Positions 1-12,045 of a stretch of DNA of 64,000 bases are shown here, one piece after another. The translations under genes were made by a program, and so were the position numbers. The stretch is from Leuctra nigra. Taxonomy: Eukaryota > Arthropoda > Insecta > Plecoptera > Leuctridae. Under the pieces are notes generated by a model. That model saw only the letters and a list, made by a program, of their open reading frames with translations, was not told the origin of the DNA and ran no database searches. Position 1 is the stretch's first letter. Each line of letters opens with the position of its first letter. The stretch covers positions 29,758,520 through 29,822,519 of the forward strand of contig OW203767.1 in NCBI GenBank assembly GCA_934045905.1, given 5' to 3'.

Positions 1-862
1 TAGTTCTTTGTTTTATTTTGATTCTTCTTTTTGGGGCGACTAAGTTTATGCTATCAATCATACCTGATACATATTCTTCAGCCACTTCATCAATATCTTC
101 CAGTTTGGGGTTCCACTTTTTTTCACAAAGCACTTGATTTATAAATGTGTAGTCCTCAACTAGGAGTTTTCTTCGTACATATATTTCTTCATTCACATTC
201 TTTTCCATTTCACTTCTTTTTTCTTTAATAATATTGACTTGAAGCAGCTTGTGATCTGTAAGGGTTGGTTAAGGTCTAATCTTAGCCTTTACATTTCTAG
301 CATTTGTTATAACTAAGTCTAACAAGGTTTTACTTTCTTCAGTAACTCTAGTGTATCCCTTTACTAGTTGTATCATACCCGCTCTGTGGATTATATTTTT
401 TAACTTAGTGCTATATATTGACTTTACCATCATGTTTATATTAAAGTCTCCTATAATTAAGATCTCCTTATTGTTAACACATTTATCATCAAGCCATTTT
501 TCAAAACACTTTAAGAATTCTATATTAGACGCTCTTGGTGAGTGATACAAAATAACAATTACCAATCCACATATTTTTATACTCATGCTCCAATAATTAT
601 ACGGTTTAAACTCTTCATTTATCACTTTGTACTTTAGATCTTCCCTGATATAGACTCCCACTCCTCCAGTATGCCGACTAGTTGATAAACATTGTTCAAG
701 ACGATATCCTTCTATAATTAATTCATTGACATTTACATCATTAGTGATATGGGTCTCACTGAGGCACATGAGAATAGGCACTTCCTTTGCAATTAAATTA
801 TACACTTTATCAAAATTACTAGTTAGTCCTTGAATGTTACTGTATAGAATGCTATCGTTCAC
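1..862 (-). pseudogene. LINE ORF2 5' part: APE-type endonuclease, frameshifted
   Basis: Starts at 862, nine bases after the ORF1 stop. The endonuclease fold is recognisable: NIQGL near the start, the catalytic SETH motif, TGGVGVYIRED, and the GDFNIN motif. The frame stops at 269 right after the DLVITNAR region. The expected next motif, with DHKLL, is found in another frame from about 265 to position 1, so there is a frameshift near 265-275. The remainder is cut by the window edge. The copy is presumably inactive unless the shift is an assembly error. Confidence 0.75.
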
Positions 863-871
863 TCTTATTAC

Positions 872-2002
872 CTATTCCTCATAGGATGTCCTATTACGTT
901 GGCTCCTAATGATTCTATTTTTACATTCACAATCCTTATGTCCAACAACATGATCTGTGTAAAGCGATGTTTTATACTTGGAGTTTGCTTGTTCACAGTT
1001 CACGCAGTTAACTTCATAAGAGTCACATTCATGGTAGTTGTGGCCTTTGCCCCCACAAGATCCACATGTTTTTTCATATTGACAGTCGTTCTGGTAGTGA
1101 CCATACCTTGAACATTTATAACACATTATGACATGGAAGTAGTCTCTGATGGTATAGCTCTTCCATCCCATCCACATTGATCCTTGATCGAGTAGGTGAA
1201 CTCTCTCTTGGGCGTTTACTTCCAGAACAAGTTTTCCGATGTAGCCATTTGAATTAACCTTCTTGAACACAATTTTCAAGGAAGAACTTTGCGCAGATCC
1301 TCCAAAGTTTTGTGTTATAATATCTTTCTCAATTTCTCCATTTTCTTTATCTTGCATATCTATACCTAGCACAATCAATCTCGGCATTTTCTTTTTCGGA
1401 GTCACCATGTCGAATTTACCTCCCAACTCTTCATTCACTTTCTCACTGATTTTATTAAACGTGGTCTCATTTTCACACCTCACTACAACTCCTCCGCCCT
1501 TCTTCTCCTTCAGGATCCTGACCCCTACACCCATTGCTACGGGGTTGATACACTTCTGCAGAGCCTCTTTTACTAGTGAGTCCTGTTCAGCACCTTCCTT
1601 AGGATTGATGACCATGATCCTCCCCTTTTCTCTCCTGGCTACTGCGGCGTAGCTACTCTTCTTCTGCCCCTCGCAGTCACTCTTCTTTTGATCCTCTTCT
1701 CTCAGTGTATTCAATTTAGAAGCCATCTCGTCAACAACACTGTTCAACTTATCCATTTTCTTTAGGGTACCATTCACCTCACTATTTAGAAGCTGCATAC
1801 TCTCGTTTACAACCTCACACTCTTCACAAAACCACTTTAATGACTTTTTATTCTTCACAATGTCGAACTCCTTCTTAGTCATGTCCGCACACTTCATATG
1901 AAACCATCTTTGACACATTGAATCGCACCCAACCAGATCTGTTGCGTCTGAATTTACCTCTTTCCCACAGCTCCTCTTACCACACATAACCTTATCAGCC
2001 AT
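872..2002 (-). CDS. LINE ORF1: PHD finger and zinc-knuckle nucleic-acid-binding protein (376 aa)
   Basis: Gag-like ORF1 protein that would bind retrotransposon RNA. Residues about 7-62 form a PHD-type Cys4-His-Cys3 finger (CGKRSCGKE, CDSMCQRWFH, FCEEC). The middle has a coiled-coil-like Lys/Glu-rich stretch and an RRM-like region. Residues about 295-355 carry consecutive zinc knuckles (CYKCSRYGHYQNDC, CGSCGGKGHNYHEC, then CVNC). The frame is uninterrupted from ATG to stop, so this ORF may be young although ORF2 is broken. Confidence 0.8.
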   Translation of the reverse strand: MADKVMCGKRSCGKEVNSDATDLVGCDSMCQRWFHMKCADMTKKEFDIVKNKKSLKWFCEECEVVNESMQLLNSEVNGTLKKMDKLNSVVDEMASKLNTLREEDQKKSDCEGQKKSSYAAVARREKGRIMVINPKEGAEQDSLVKEALQKCINPVAMGVGVRILKEKKGGGVVVRCENETTFNKISEKVNEELGGKFDMVTPKKKMPRLIVLGIDMQDKENGEIEKDIITQNFGGSAQSSSLKIVFKKVNSNGYIGKLVLEVNAQERVHLLDQGSMWMGWKSYTIRDYFHVIMCYKCSRYGHYQNDCQYEKTCGSCGGKGHNYHECDSYEVNCVNCEQANSKYKTSLYTDHVVGHKDCECKNRIIRSQRNRTSYEE

Positions 2003-2225
2003 TTCTGAGGTTATGGTGCTGCAGGTTGGATGATGTTACCTACGAATGTTACGTTTGAACAGTTTTTCCACAGAAATTACAATTTAAATACACGACAGCA
2101 CTAGCAAGACATCAGTCCCATACTACTATAAATCATCTCAGTCTCAGTTTTCACTAAACAATACAAATTTTAAACAACACAGTACAGTCCACACCTCTAC
2201 TTGTCAGCCATCTTGTCAGGAGGAG

Positions 2226-3519
2226 GTACCTACATGGAAATTACAAATCTACTACAGATTAAAATTCTAAACGAATCCAAGTTACAAATCTGAAATCATA
2301 AATGAGTTAATTATACAGGAACAAATACGCGACTTCAAAAAATGACTGCCCAATGAATACACAACTAATGACAAATGAATATTGGTAAAAAGATTATAAA
2401 AAAGTTGCTAAGAAAACATAGGATACCCTATCAAGTTTACATAAAACCAGAGCATCTGGTTGAGAGCTGTCACGTGATGTAACTTGCTTCCTGATGACAT
2501 AAAAGTCTGAATCTCTGCACAATTCACATTAACATCACCGATAGTTTTAGTATAATTTTGATTCCCAAAACGTAACTGTCAATATACTAATGAGAAGTTG
2601 TGGCGTTATAGGTATGTATTCGGGCTTAAAAGTTCTCTGACGACCCCCCCCCCCCACACTCACCCTTTGCAACCCCAAAAAAAACATCTACGTAATTTAC
2701 ATTAAATTGCTTTACCCGTGGTTCTACTAAGTCAAGGTCCCAAGAGTTAATTCCAATTTTCGTTCAATGTAAAAAAATCACGGCCTACTGGGCCAATTTG
2801 AAAGTTTCGAAACTTGTCTGTTCTTCCATGGGCTACACGTCTTGGCAAGTTGGCTACACTCTTGCTTCTCATGTAATTTCTCCCAAAATACTGTCAAACG
2901 TTAGCGAAACGGAGTTAATTCATCAATCAGGTATGTAGAATGTGATTTCGTATATTATTTGAACGAACTATTGCTATAACTTACTTGAAAGTGGATAAAA
3001 AGATTCGTGCTGACATTTTGACGTTTTGAAAAGACATCTGGATTCATTTCCATTGTCGGACACCCGTTACACCCGTACATACGCGACATGCGCATGCGTG
3101 AAAAATGTACATTATGTAAGAGGACTAGAGGGACCCGCTTACAAATTGTAAGTTGTGTGATTCGCATTTATGATTAATTTATCACCAACTACCAAAGTTT
3201 GGGAATTGTTAAAAAGCGTCCTTCCTGACGGTTTTGTTCGTGGTATTACCTCAGTCGACAGGCAAATGCTGGGAAAGTATACCCAACAAATGGGCCCCAA
3301 ACGCCTCCTTCTCACCCTCCATCTTTACCTACTGTTCACCATCATCTAAGTTGTGTTATTCGCATTGATTAATTTATCACCAACTATCAAAGTTTGGGAA
3401 TTGTGAAAAGCGTCCTTCCTGACAAATTTGTTCGTGGTAATATCTCAGTCGACAGGCAAATGCTGGGAAGGTATACGCAACTAATAGGCCACGACCGCCT
3501 CCTTCTTCTGCTTCCATCT
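2226..3519. repeat. Dispersed 1-kb repeat (copy 1) plus two 200-bp satellite-like units
   Basis: 2226-3160 recurs with high identity at 7324-8383 and 9243-10313 (shared marks include ggaaattacaaatctactac, the poly-C run with caccctttgc, cttggcaagttggctacac, and the terminal agaggactagagggacccg). It is followed by two units of a roughly 200-bp repeat (key words tttgttcgtggtattacctc and ggccacgaccgcctcc). A poly-C run lies at 2644-2656. No coding potential. Confidence 0.85.

Positions 3520-3554
<35 letters not shown>
3520..3554. repeat. (TAA)n microsatellite, LINE 3' tail
   Basis: About 11 uninterrupted TAA units directly after the LINE 3' UTR; on the minus strand this is the element's terminal (TTA)n. 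Confidence 0.9.
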
Positions 3555-3555
<1 letters not shown>

Positions 3556-3843
3556 TAATTTATTGAGCACATAAAATAGGTACACAATTGGTCTGTATTC
3601 AACAATCGAGTCGTTGATCTTCCATACATCCATCTCTTCTCTTCAGCTGCTTCACCTCTTCACCGTTTACCTATTTCTTCTTAAGTTATTCATAAAAGTC
3701 ATTATACATATAGTTGTGCTTCAATGTCAGTGGTAATATTGGAAGAACATCCAAGCATTTGCTTTTTTTAGCTGAGGGTAAACCACTGAAAAAACATTAT
3801 CAGCAGGATGTGTGTGATCTTTATTGTTGTCTTCCAATGCACA

Positions 3844-6763
3844 TTACTTCTTGTTCTTGAATTCTTGTTCTTGAATTAGCGTGAGTTTGTTCTTGACTAG
3901 TGTCTTGAATGGTATTAAACTTAATGTCTGCTCTTCCCTAGTTGTTGCATTATACGCTACCGAGGCTGAATATGAAAAACAATTCTTAAATTTTGTACCT
4001 CGATGAGTGCCAAAGTCGAGCTTTTCTTTGGACCGCGTATCTCTTCCGTGAATATCTTGTCTTCTTCTTAACTTATCATTCAAATATTTAGGTTCTCCTG
4101 TTAACAGTATCTTGTGCGTTGCGCATGTCAAGTGAAGATTCCTTCTTGCTTCCATCTTCAACCAATGAAGTTTCTGAATGTAGGGACTTATATGGTGTCT
4201 TCTCTTAATATTGAATATAAACCTGGCACAAGAATTCTGGACTTCTGAACACGTCCTATATCTTTCTTTGAAATGCATGATCCGTAAACGATGTCGCAGT
4301 AATTTAAATTTGATATTATAAGTGCCTCAACGAGCTTTATTTTTGTTGACCTGGTCAGGATTTGTTTAAATCTTTGCAATGTTCGTAGTTTGCCGTAAGC
4401 TTTGCTGTTTGCTTTCTGAATATGATCTGTGTATGTCATTTGGCTATCCATGATTAAACCTAAATTCCTTGAAGTTTCTGAAATGGGAATTGTACAACCA
4501 TTTATATTTAGTTTAAACTCGCTATTAAGTATTTTGATTCGTTGACATTTGCTCCCTATAATCATTGATACTGTCTTCGAAGTGTTTAAGGAAAGTCCTT
4601 GACTTTCACTCCATGCAGCAATAGACTGAAGATCTTCGTTTATTTTCTCTTGCGCTGCAGCTAGATCTTGAGGGCGAAAGGTATATAGAAGCTGGGTATC
4701 ATCTGCAAATTTGTGTATGTTGCAGTGTTTCACACTCTCATCGATATCAGTTGTGTAAACTATGAACAGGAGTGGAGCTATACTTGAACCCTGTGGTACT
4801 CCTGTTCTATTTTTCCTTGGCATTGATACGTTATTAGCTGATAATTTTACCCGTTGTTGACGTCCGGTGAGGTAACTTGCAAACCATTTAATTGTCATCT
4901 CTCCCACTCCAAGATATGTGAGTTTAGCCAGTAAGAGTTCATGGTTGATTGAGTCAAAAGCTTTTGTAAAATCTAATAGCATAAGACTTGTAACCATTTT
5001 CTTCTCCATTCCCTTGATCGCTTCTACAGTTACATCTAGGAGTATTGATGTTGTCCCTCGATTTTTTCTGAATCCTGACTGACTATTGGAAAATAATTTC
5101 AGTTCTTCTAGGTATGCAGTCAGTTGTTTCACAACAATTCTTTCAAGTATTTTGGACATTGTAGTGAGAATACTTATGGGTCTAAGGTCTTTGAATTGTT
5201 TTGGATGCGAGCATTTTGGCAAAGGTGTTATTACTCCTTCTTTCCATAGATCAGGAAATATTCCAGAAACAAGAGACAGATTCACAATACTGTGTATAGC
5301 ATTTAAACAGTTTGGCATGCATAGAAGTAATGTATTGATATTTATATTATCAATACCTGTTGCTTTGGTCTTAATTTTCCTCAATTGATCAACTATTTCT
5401 TCTGTACTAACTGCTCTGAGCTCAAAGGCATTTTTTGACGTAACAGTGTGAGTGTTGTTCTTGTATTGATCAATTATACTTGAAGCAATTAAAGAATTTG
5501 GTATTGAATCAACATAATAGTCATTTATCAAATCCGGCTTAGCTCGTTCTTCAGGAATTATTTGTCTTGGCTTTTTCGAACTGTGGATATCCCACTCTTG
5601 AAGTTTCTTCCATAAGAATGCAGAATTGCCTACATTTGCTTGTATTTCTTTCCTCATGAATGATCTTTTCTCTCTCTTCACTGCTATTGTTATGTAATTT
5701 CTAACATGGCAATAATATTGCCAATTAGCTGCAGATGGCCTTCTTTTGAACTTCAAAAGTGCTTTTGACTTGAGCTTGCACATATTCTGAATGTTATCGG
5801 TAATCCATGGACATTTCGGTTTATTGGTTGTATAAATTCCTTGATCGGGGCTAGCTTATTCTCAGTATATTGTAAATTGTCGTTAAGTATTTTTAGCTTT
5901 ATATTAATATCATCTTCACCATCTGCAATATTCCAGTCAATGCTGTTCAAAACATTTTTCAATTCATGGGGATTAATTTTCTTGTAGTTTCTAAAAGTAA
6001 TCTTTCGAACCTCCCTTTTTGGTTTCCTGTAAACTAATGTACAAGATACTAGACAGTGATCAGTAACTGGCTTTCCACGCGAATCTATGATTTTTGATAT
6101 GTCTAATACTTTGGTGCTGACTACTGAGTCCTCATCCTGAACATAGATATGGTCAATAAGAGTGGAGGTTTGGACTCGACTAACAATACTTCCATCCTGT
6201 TGTTGAACTTCTTCTGTTATTCTTGTGGGAACTTGAATGATTTGATTTAATTTAAACTTTTTCATGAATTTAATGAGATACTTGCTATTTGGTTCTGCAG
6301 ATTTCAAGAGATCAATGTTCATATCCCCAATTAGAATTATATTATCAACCAATCCTTGAAGTGTCGAAAGCTGTTTCTCTAAAATACTGACATTAGTGTA
6401 GCAATTTTCAGGTGGCCGATAGACTACACACACGGCAATCTTTTTCCGTTTTAGGCTAATCTTAATCCATAAATATTCTAGTTTTCTGCCTGTATCGTTT
6501 TCTTCCTCTTCTTCTTCTTCTTCTTCTTCTTCTTCTTCAACTTCAATATCTGTTATGATCGCGTGTCTTATTGTTTGCTTGATATATATCCCCACACCAC
6601 CTCCTCTAGAATTATTGCGATCAGATCTTAGCAACAAATATCCTGGAATGGCATAATCTTCCGACGGGTGGTTCGGCTTAAGCCACGTTTCTGTCATACA
6701 AAATATATCTACGTCTTCTTCTATTACAATTTCCTTGATTTGATCGAAACCGTTGTTAAGCAC
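3844..6763 (-). pseudogene. LINE ORF2: endonuclease plus reverse transcriptase, frameshifted
   Basis: Three consecutive frames. 6763-5753 is the APE endonuclease (TETWLKPNH, GGGVGIYIKQ, GDMNIDLL, DHIYVQ, TDHCLVSC). 5783-4188 is the reverse transcriptase (GFRKNRGTTS, LDFTKAFDSINH, GVPQGSSIAPLLF and the catalytic FADDTQLL). 4278-3844 is the C-terminal domain (LHWLKMEARRNLHL, as in CR1/L2). Frameshifts near 5770 and 4230 and an upstream in-frame TGA make it non-functional. A (TTC)n run at about 6504-6538 encodes a poly-Glu stretch in the endonuclease and is probably slippage expansion. Confidence 0.85.
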
Positions 6764-6963
6764 TCTGACATTTAGCCCTGCAATGTGAATTTTTCGCCCT
6801 GTTCCCTGATCAGTAGGTGGGGTGTTCTTGCTCTTGCTACTGCTACAAGCATCAGGTACAGGGGACTGTAATTGTCAACGATACCGCTTTGGCTTGGATT
6901 TGTTTTTCCGGGCAGAACGTCGCGGTCTTATCTCTCTCTGCTTCTGTGAAGTGACTGGAAGAC

Positions 6964-9900
6964 GGACCTACTATTCACCTACTATTCACCTACTATTCAC
7001 CTACTATTCATCATCTATTCACCTACTATTCACCTACTATTCACCTACTATTCACCATCATCTAAGTTGTGTGATTCGAATTTATGATTAATTTATCACC
7101 AACTACGTACCAAAGTTTGGGAAATGTTAAAAAGCGTCCTTCCTGACGGTTTTGTTCGTGGTATTACCTCAGTCGACAGGCAAATGCTGGGAAGGTATAC
7201 CCAACTAATAGGCCACGACCGCCTCCTTCCTCTGGTTCCATCTTTACCTCCTATTCACCATCATCTCCCATCATCATAATAGGTTAGCTCAGAAACAGTG
7301 CGACGTTATACACTACTAAAACAAATAGGTACCTACCTACATGGAAATTACAAATCTACTACAGATTAAAATTTCTAAACGAATCCAAGTTACAAATCTG
7401 AAATCATAAATGAGTGAATTATACGCAACTTAAAAAAATAACGGCCCAATGAGTACATAAGAAATAAAAAATGAAAAATTGGGTAAAAAGATTTTAAAAA
7501 AGTTTCTAAGAAAACATGGAATACTCTATCAAATTTAGATAAAACCAGAGCAGCTCTCTCATTGACTGAAATCTGTCACGTGATCTTACTTGCCTCCTGA
7601 TGAAATAAAAGTCTGCATCTCTGCACAATTCCCATCAACATCAGGAATTCACTCAGGTTACATGGCAGATCAGCAGGGAGCCGCTGAGCTTTCTCAGTCG
7701 ATTCCCACATTGCTGAATGTCGCCTTTTTGTACTTAAAGATGTAAATAAAGATAATTGAAATTGAAATTGAAACATCAACGATCGATCGCTTTAGTACAA
7801 TTTTGATTCCCAAAACGTAACTGTCAATATACTAATGAGAAGTTGACTCGAGCTTAAAAGTTCACTTACGCCCCCCTCCCCCCTAACCCCTCACCATTTG
7901 CAACCCCAAAAATATAATCTATTTACATTATATTGCTTCACCCGTGGTTCTACTAAGTCAAGGTCCCCAAAGTTAATTCCAATTTTCGTTCAATGTAAAA
8001 AAAAAATCATGGCCTACTGCGCAAATTTAAAAGTTTCGAAACTTGTCTGTTCTTCCATGGGCTACACGTCTTGGCAAGTTGGCTACACTCTTGCTTCTCA
8101 TGTAATTTCTCTCCAAATACTGTCAAACGTTAGTGAAACGGAGTTAATTCATCAATCAGGTATGTAGAATGTGATTTCGTATATTATTTGAACGAATTAT
8201 TGATATAACTTACTTGAAAGTGGATATAAAGATTCGTGCTGACATTTGACGTTTTGAAAAGGCATCTGGATTCATTTCCATTGTCGGACACCCGTTACAC
8301 CCGTACATACGCGACATGCGCATGCGTGAAAAGTGTACATTATGTAAGACGACTAGAGGGACCCGCTTACAAATTGTAAGTTGTGTGATTCGCATTTATG
8401 ATTAATTTATCACCAACTACCAAAGTTTGGGAATTGTTAAAAAGCGTCCTTCCTGACGGTTTTGTTCGTGGTATTACCTCAGTGAACATGCAAATGCTGG
8501 GTAGGTATACCCAACTAATAGGCCACGACCGCCTCCTTCCCTGCTTCCATCTTTAACTTCTATTCACCATCATCTAAGTTGTGTGATTCGAATTTATGAT
8601 TAATTTATCACCGACTACGTACCAAAGTTTGGGAATTGTTAAAAAGCGTCCTTCCTGACGGTTTTGTTCGTGGTATTACCTCAGTGAACAGGCAAATGAT
8701 GGGAAGGTATACCCAACTAATAGGCCACGACCGCCTCCTTTCCTGCTTCCATCTTAACCTACTATTAACCATCATCTAAGTTGTGTGATTCGAATTTATG
8801 ATTAATTTATCACCGACTACGTACCAAAGTTTGGGAAATGTTAAAAAGCGTTCTGACGGTTTTGTTCGTGGTATTACCTCAGTCGACCGGCAAATGCTGG
8901 GAAGGTATACCCAACTAATAGGCCACCACCGCCTCCTTCCCTGCTTCCATCTTAAATTACTATTCACCAATCACCATCATCTAAGTTGTGTGATTCGAAT
9001 TTATGATTAATTTATCACCAACTTCGTACCAAAGTTTGGGAAATGTTAAAAAGTGTCCTTCCTGACTTTTTTGTTCGTGGTATTACCCCAGTCGACAGAC
9101 AAATCCTGGGAAGATATACCCAACTAATAGGCCACGACCGCCTCCTTCCCACCTTCCATCTTTACCTCTTATCACCATCATCTCCCATCATCATAATAGG
9201 TTAGCTGCAGAACAGTGCGACGTTATACACTACTAAAACAAATAGGTACCTACCTACATGGAAATTACAAATCTACTACAGATTAAAATTTCTAAACGAA
9301 TCCAAGTTACAAATCTGAAATCATAAATGAGTGAATTATACAGAAACAAATACGCAACTTAAAAAAATAACGGCCCAATGAGTACATAAGAAATGAAAAA
9401 TGAAAAATTGGGTATATAGATTTTAAAAAAGTTTCTAAGAAAACATGGAATACTCTATCAAATTTAGATAAAACCAGAGCAGCTCTCTCATTGACTGAAA
9501 TTTGTCACGTGATCTTACTTGCCTCCTGATGAAATAAAAGTCTGCTTCTTTGAACAATTCACATCAACATCAGGAATTCACATCAGGTTACATGGCAGAT
9601 CAGCAGGGAGCCGCTGAGCTTCTCAGTCGATTCCCACATTGCTGAATGTCGCCTTTTTGTACTTAAAGATGCAAATAAAGATAATTGAAATTGAAATTGA
9701 AACATCAACGATCGATCGCTTTAGTACAATTTTGGTTCCCAAAACGTAACTGTCTATAATCTAATGAGAAGTTGCGACGTTATAAGTATGTGTGCTCGGG
9801 CTTAAAAGATCACTTACGCCGTCCCCCCCCCCCCCCGCCCCCCCTAACCCCTCACCATTTGCAACCCCAAAAATAACATCTAATTTACATTATATTGCTT

Positions 9901-10320
9901 TAGCCGTGGTTCTTCTAAGTCAAGGTCCAAAGAGTTAATTCCAATTTTCGTTCAATGTACAAAAAATCACGGCCTACTGGGCCAATTTGAAAGTTTCGAA
10001 ACTTGTCTGCTCTTCCATGGGCTACACGTCTTGGCAAGTTGGCTACACTCTTGCTTCTCATGTAATTTTTCTCAAAATACTGTCAAACGTTAGCGAAACG
10101 GAGTTTATTCATCAATCAGGTATGTAGAATGTGATTTCGTATATTATTTGAACGAACTATTGCTATAACTTACTTGAAAGTGGATATAAAGATTCGTGCT
10201 GACATTTTGACGTTTTGAAAAGACATCTGGATTCATTTCCATTGTCGGACACCCGTTACACCCGTTACACCCGCGACATGCACATGCGTGAAAAGTGTAC
10301 ATTATGTAAGAGGATTAGGC
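6964..10320. repeat. Nested repeat block: two more 1-kb repeats and a 200-bp satellite array
   Basis: 6964-7055 has 11-bp ctattcaccta repeats. 7060-7260 is one 200-bp unit. 7324-8383 is 1-kb repeat copy 2. 8384-9180 holds four 200-bp units (anchor tttgttcg at about 8461, 8663, 8861 and 9070). 9243-10313 is 1-kb repeat copy 3. Copies 2 and 3 share an extra segment (catcaggttacatggcagatcagc) that is absent from copy 1. Open frames here recur in each copy and have no recognisable domain. I see no gene. Confidence 0.85.
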
Positions 10321-10520
10321 TTTAATGGGTCGCTACTGAGTTATCAAAATGTCAGAAAAACGCTCTGATATACGAAGTGTTTTCCGTTCGCTCTTCCACG
10401 CCTAGCGTATTCAAACAAGGAGGTGGGGCTGGGAGGAAAACATGGGTCAAAACACACTGAAAAATATCCACTTTATTGCCCCTCACAATAGCATCAAGAT
10501 AGACAGGAGGGGAAAGGAGG
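10321..10520. other. Unassigned AT-rich intergenic-type sequence
   Basis: No ORF or recognised repeat; includes aaaacgctctgata near 10350, resembling a fragment of the Helitron-like terminus. Confidence 0.4.
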
Positions 10521-11352
10521 CGAGGAGGCGTCTCCCTTTAGCTCTTATGGCACGGACCCCTGTTTTTTCTGTTTTTATTTCCTGTTACTGACGATATACA
10601 TGTTACAGTTTTTTCGATCAAGCTGAAATTTTGCACATATGTGCGGACCATTTCTGGGCGTTTCAGACCCTAATTGATTTGAAATCCATTAATTGGTTCA
10701 AATTTAAAATAAATTATCTTTCGATTGGTTGTTCCGATCAATTTGAAAATTTGACAAGTCATTAGGACCAACATTGTCCCCAATCTTACAAAGTTTCAGA
10801 TAAATCTTCCTATTGGTTAAAATTTAAACCATCTTTACTGTTATTTTCGAAATTGAAACTAGAACCGTTTGACCGATCGACTTAAAACTTTGCATTGTCA
10901 TTGGGACCAACATTATCTGTATTTTTGACAATTGTCAGCCTAATCTGTGTTTAATTTCAAAAGTTATTGACAGTTTACGGACATATTGCATGTTGGCTGT
11001 CAAATTTCTCGAATTTCATATTTCACGGCAACTTCGACTCTACAGTCCATGTTGTAGTTAGAGCAGATAACTTTCATAAATGAAACTGATATGACTGTTC
11101 AACAGATCGATCTAATACTTATATCCATGCTTATAATCATATGAGTGGTCCCTTGCAGATATATATTTTGAACGAGATCCTGTTATTTTTGGAAATTAGC
11201 AAGGAACCGTTTGATCGATCAACTTAAAATTTTGCAGTTTTATTGGGAATTGTTTTTAGGAAATCATGGAGATTTTAATACAAGTCCTTGACGAAATGAC
11301 GCGCGTATATCCGTGCGCGCTCATCAACGCGTTACACAGAGCGTTTTCCTAG
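10521..11352 (+). mobile_element. Helitron-like non-autonomous element (plus orientation)
   Basis: Begins with a degenerate form of the family 5' end (ggcgtctcccttt...cttatggcacgg). It contains the family's repeated phrases (ccgatcaatttgaaaatttg, gggaccaacattatctg) and ends with the hallmark ctcatcaacgcgttac, a hairpin AACGC/GCGTT, and TTTTCCTAG followed by T (CTAG at 11349-11352). No Rep/helicase coding. Confidence 0.55.
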
Positions 11353-11429
11353 TATAGCTTATAGTATAACTTATTTAAAGCGCACATTTCAAGTTACACC
11401 GCAGCACCGTCAAGATATTTTTCAATGTC

Positions 11430-11523
11430 TCACCGCCGGCAGAAAAAAACAAACAAATACGCATTAAAAACAGAGTTCCGTGCCAAAAGAGCGAATAGGA
11501 GACACTCGCTTCGCTCGCTCAAT
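11430..11523 (-). mobile_element. Helitron-like 5'-end fragment
   Basis: Carries the family 5' terminus, read on the minus strand as TATTGAGCGAGCGAAGCGAG, preceded by the A-rich/ccgtgccaaaagagc block seen in the other copies. Confidence 0.5.
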
Positions 11524-12045
11524 AGGGAAGTCTCATGAAATTTTATTCTAGTAAATTTCTATAAATAAACACAAATAATAATGACAAATACACTTATTAC
11601 CTGTGAAATCTTAAATTTTCATTCATAAAAATCGAGTTCAAATATCATATGATTTTTGGCGGGAAAAACGGCCTTTAACAAGAATCAGAACTGTGATGTC
11701 ATTTCCAAGTCTTGATCATTGTGTATACATGGGGGTTCCCTTGTTGCCATGGCAATATAGCAAACTGTGATATCATTGCCAATTTTCCTGTTTTTAAATG
11801 AGAGGAGATCTATCAAACTTTGTAAATTAATTATAGGAGAACTATTCGTCCAACAACAAAAATAATACCACATCTGTGTTCAGCAACATCTCAACTTTCA
11901 TAAAAAAAAATATTATTCTGAATTCTAATCTTCACGAGACTTCCCTATTGTCATATTGTCTGCTTGACGCCGATTGGTGCGAATCTATGAGGTCACATGG
12001 GGTGTCAATAACCTTATTTCGAAGTCCATTACTCGAAGTAACCCA
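11524..12045. other. Unassigned intronic-type sequence
   Basis: AT-rich, no supported gene. Short open frames (11685-11873 minus, 11876-12103 plus) show no domain, and the second runs into the foldback. Confidence 0.4.

Larger units (their letters stand above)
1..2225 (-). mobile_element. Non-LTR retrotransposon with PHD-finger ORF1, truncated by window edge
   Basis: A LINE in minus orientation: 5' UTR about 2003-2225, ORF1 at 872-2002, then the start of ORF2 (endonuclease) running off the left edge. The 5' end abuts the dispersed 1-kb repeat at 2226, which is uninterrupted in its other copies, so the element was inserted there. The architecture (PHD plus CCHC ORF1, APE-type endonuclease ORF2) fits the jockey/CR1 group. 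The reverse transcriptase lies outside the window. Confidence 0.8.
3520..6963 (-). mobile_element. CR1/L2-like non-LTR retrotransposon, 5'-truncated, decayed
   Basis: Minus-strand LINE with an ORF2 remnant at 3844-6763, a short 3' UTR containing AATAAA near 3560, and a (TTA)n tail (3520-3554 on the plus strand), as in CR1/L2-like elements that end in short microsatellite repeats. The 5' end fades out near 6963, where 11-bp ctattcaccta repeats begin. It interrupts the 200-bp satellite array, whose units continue on both sides. Confidence 0.8.
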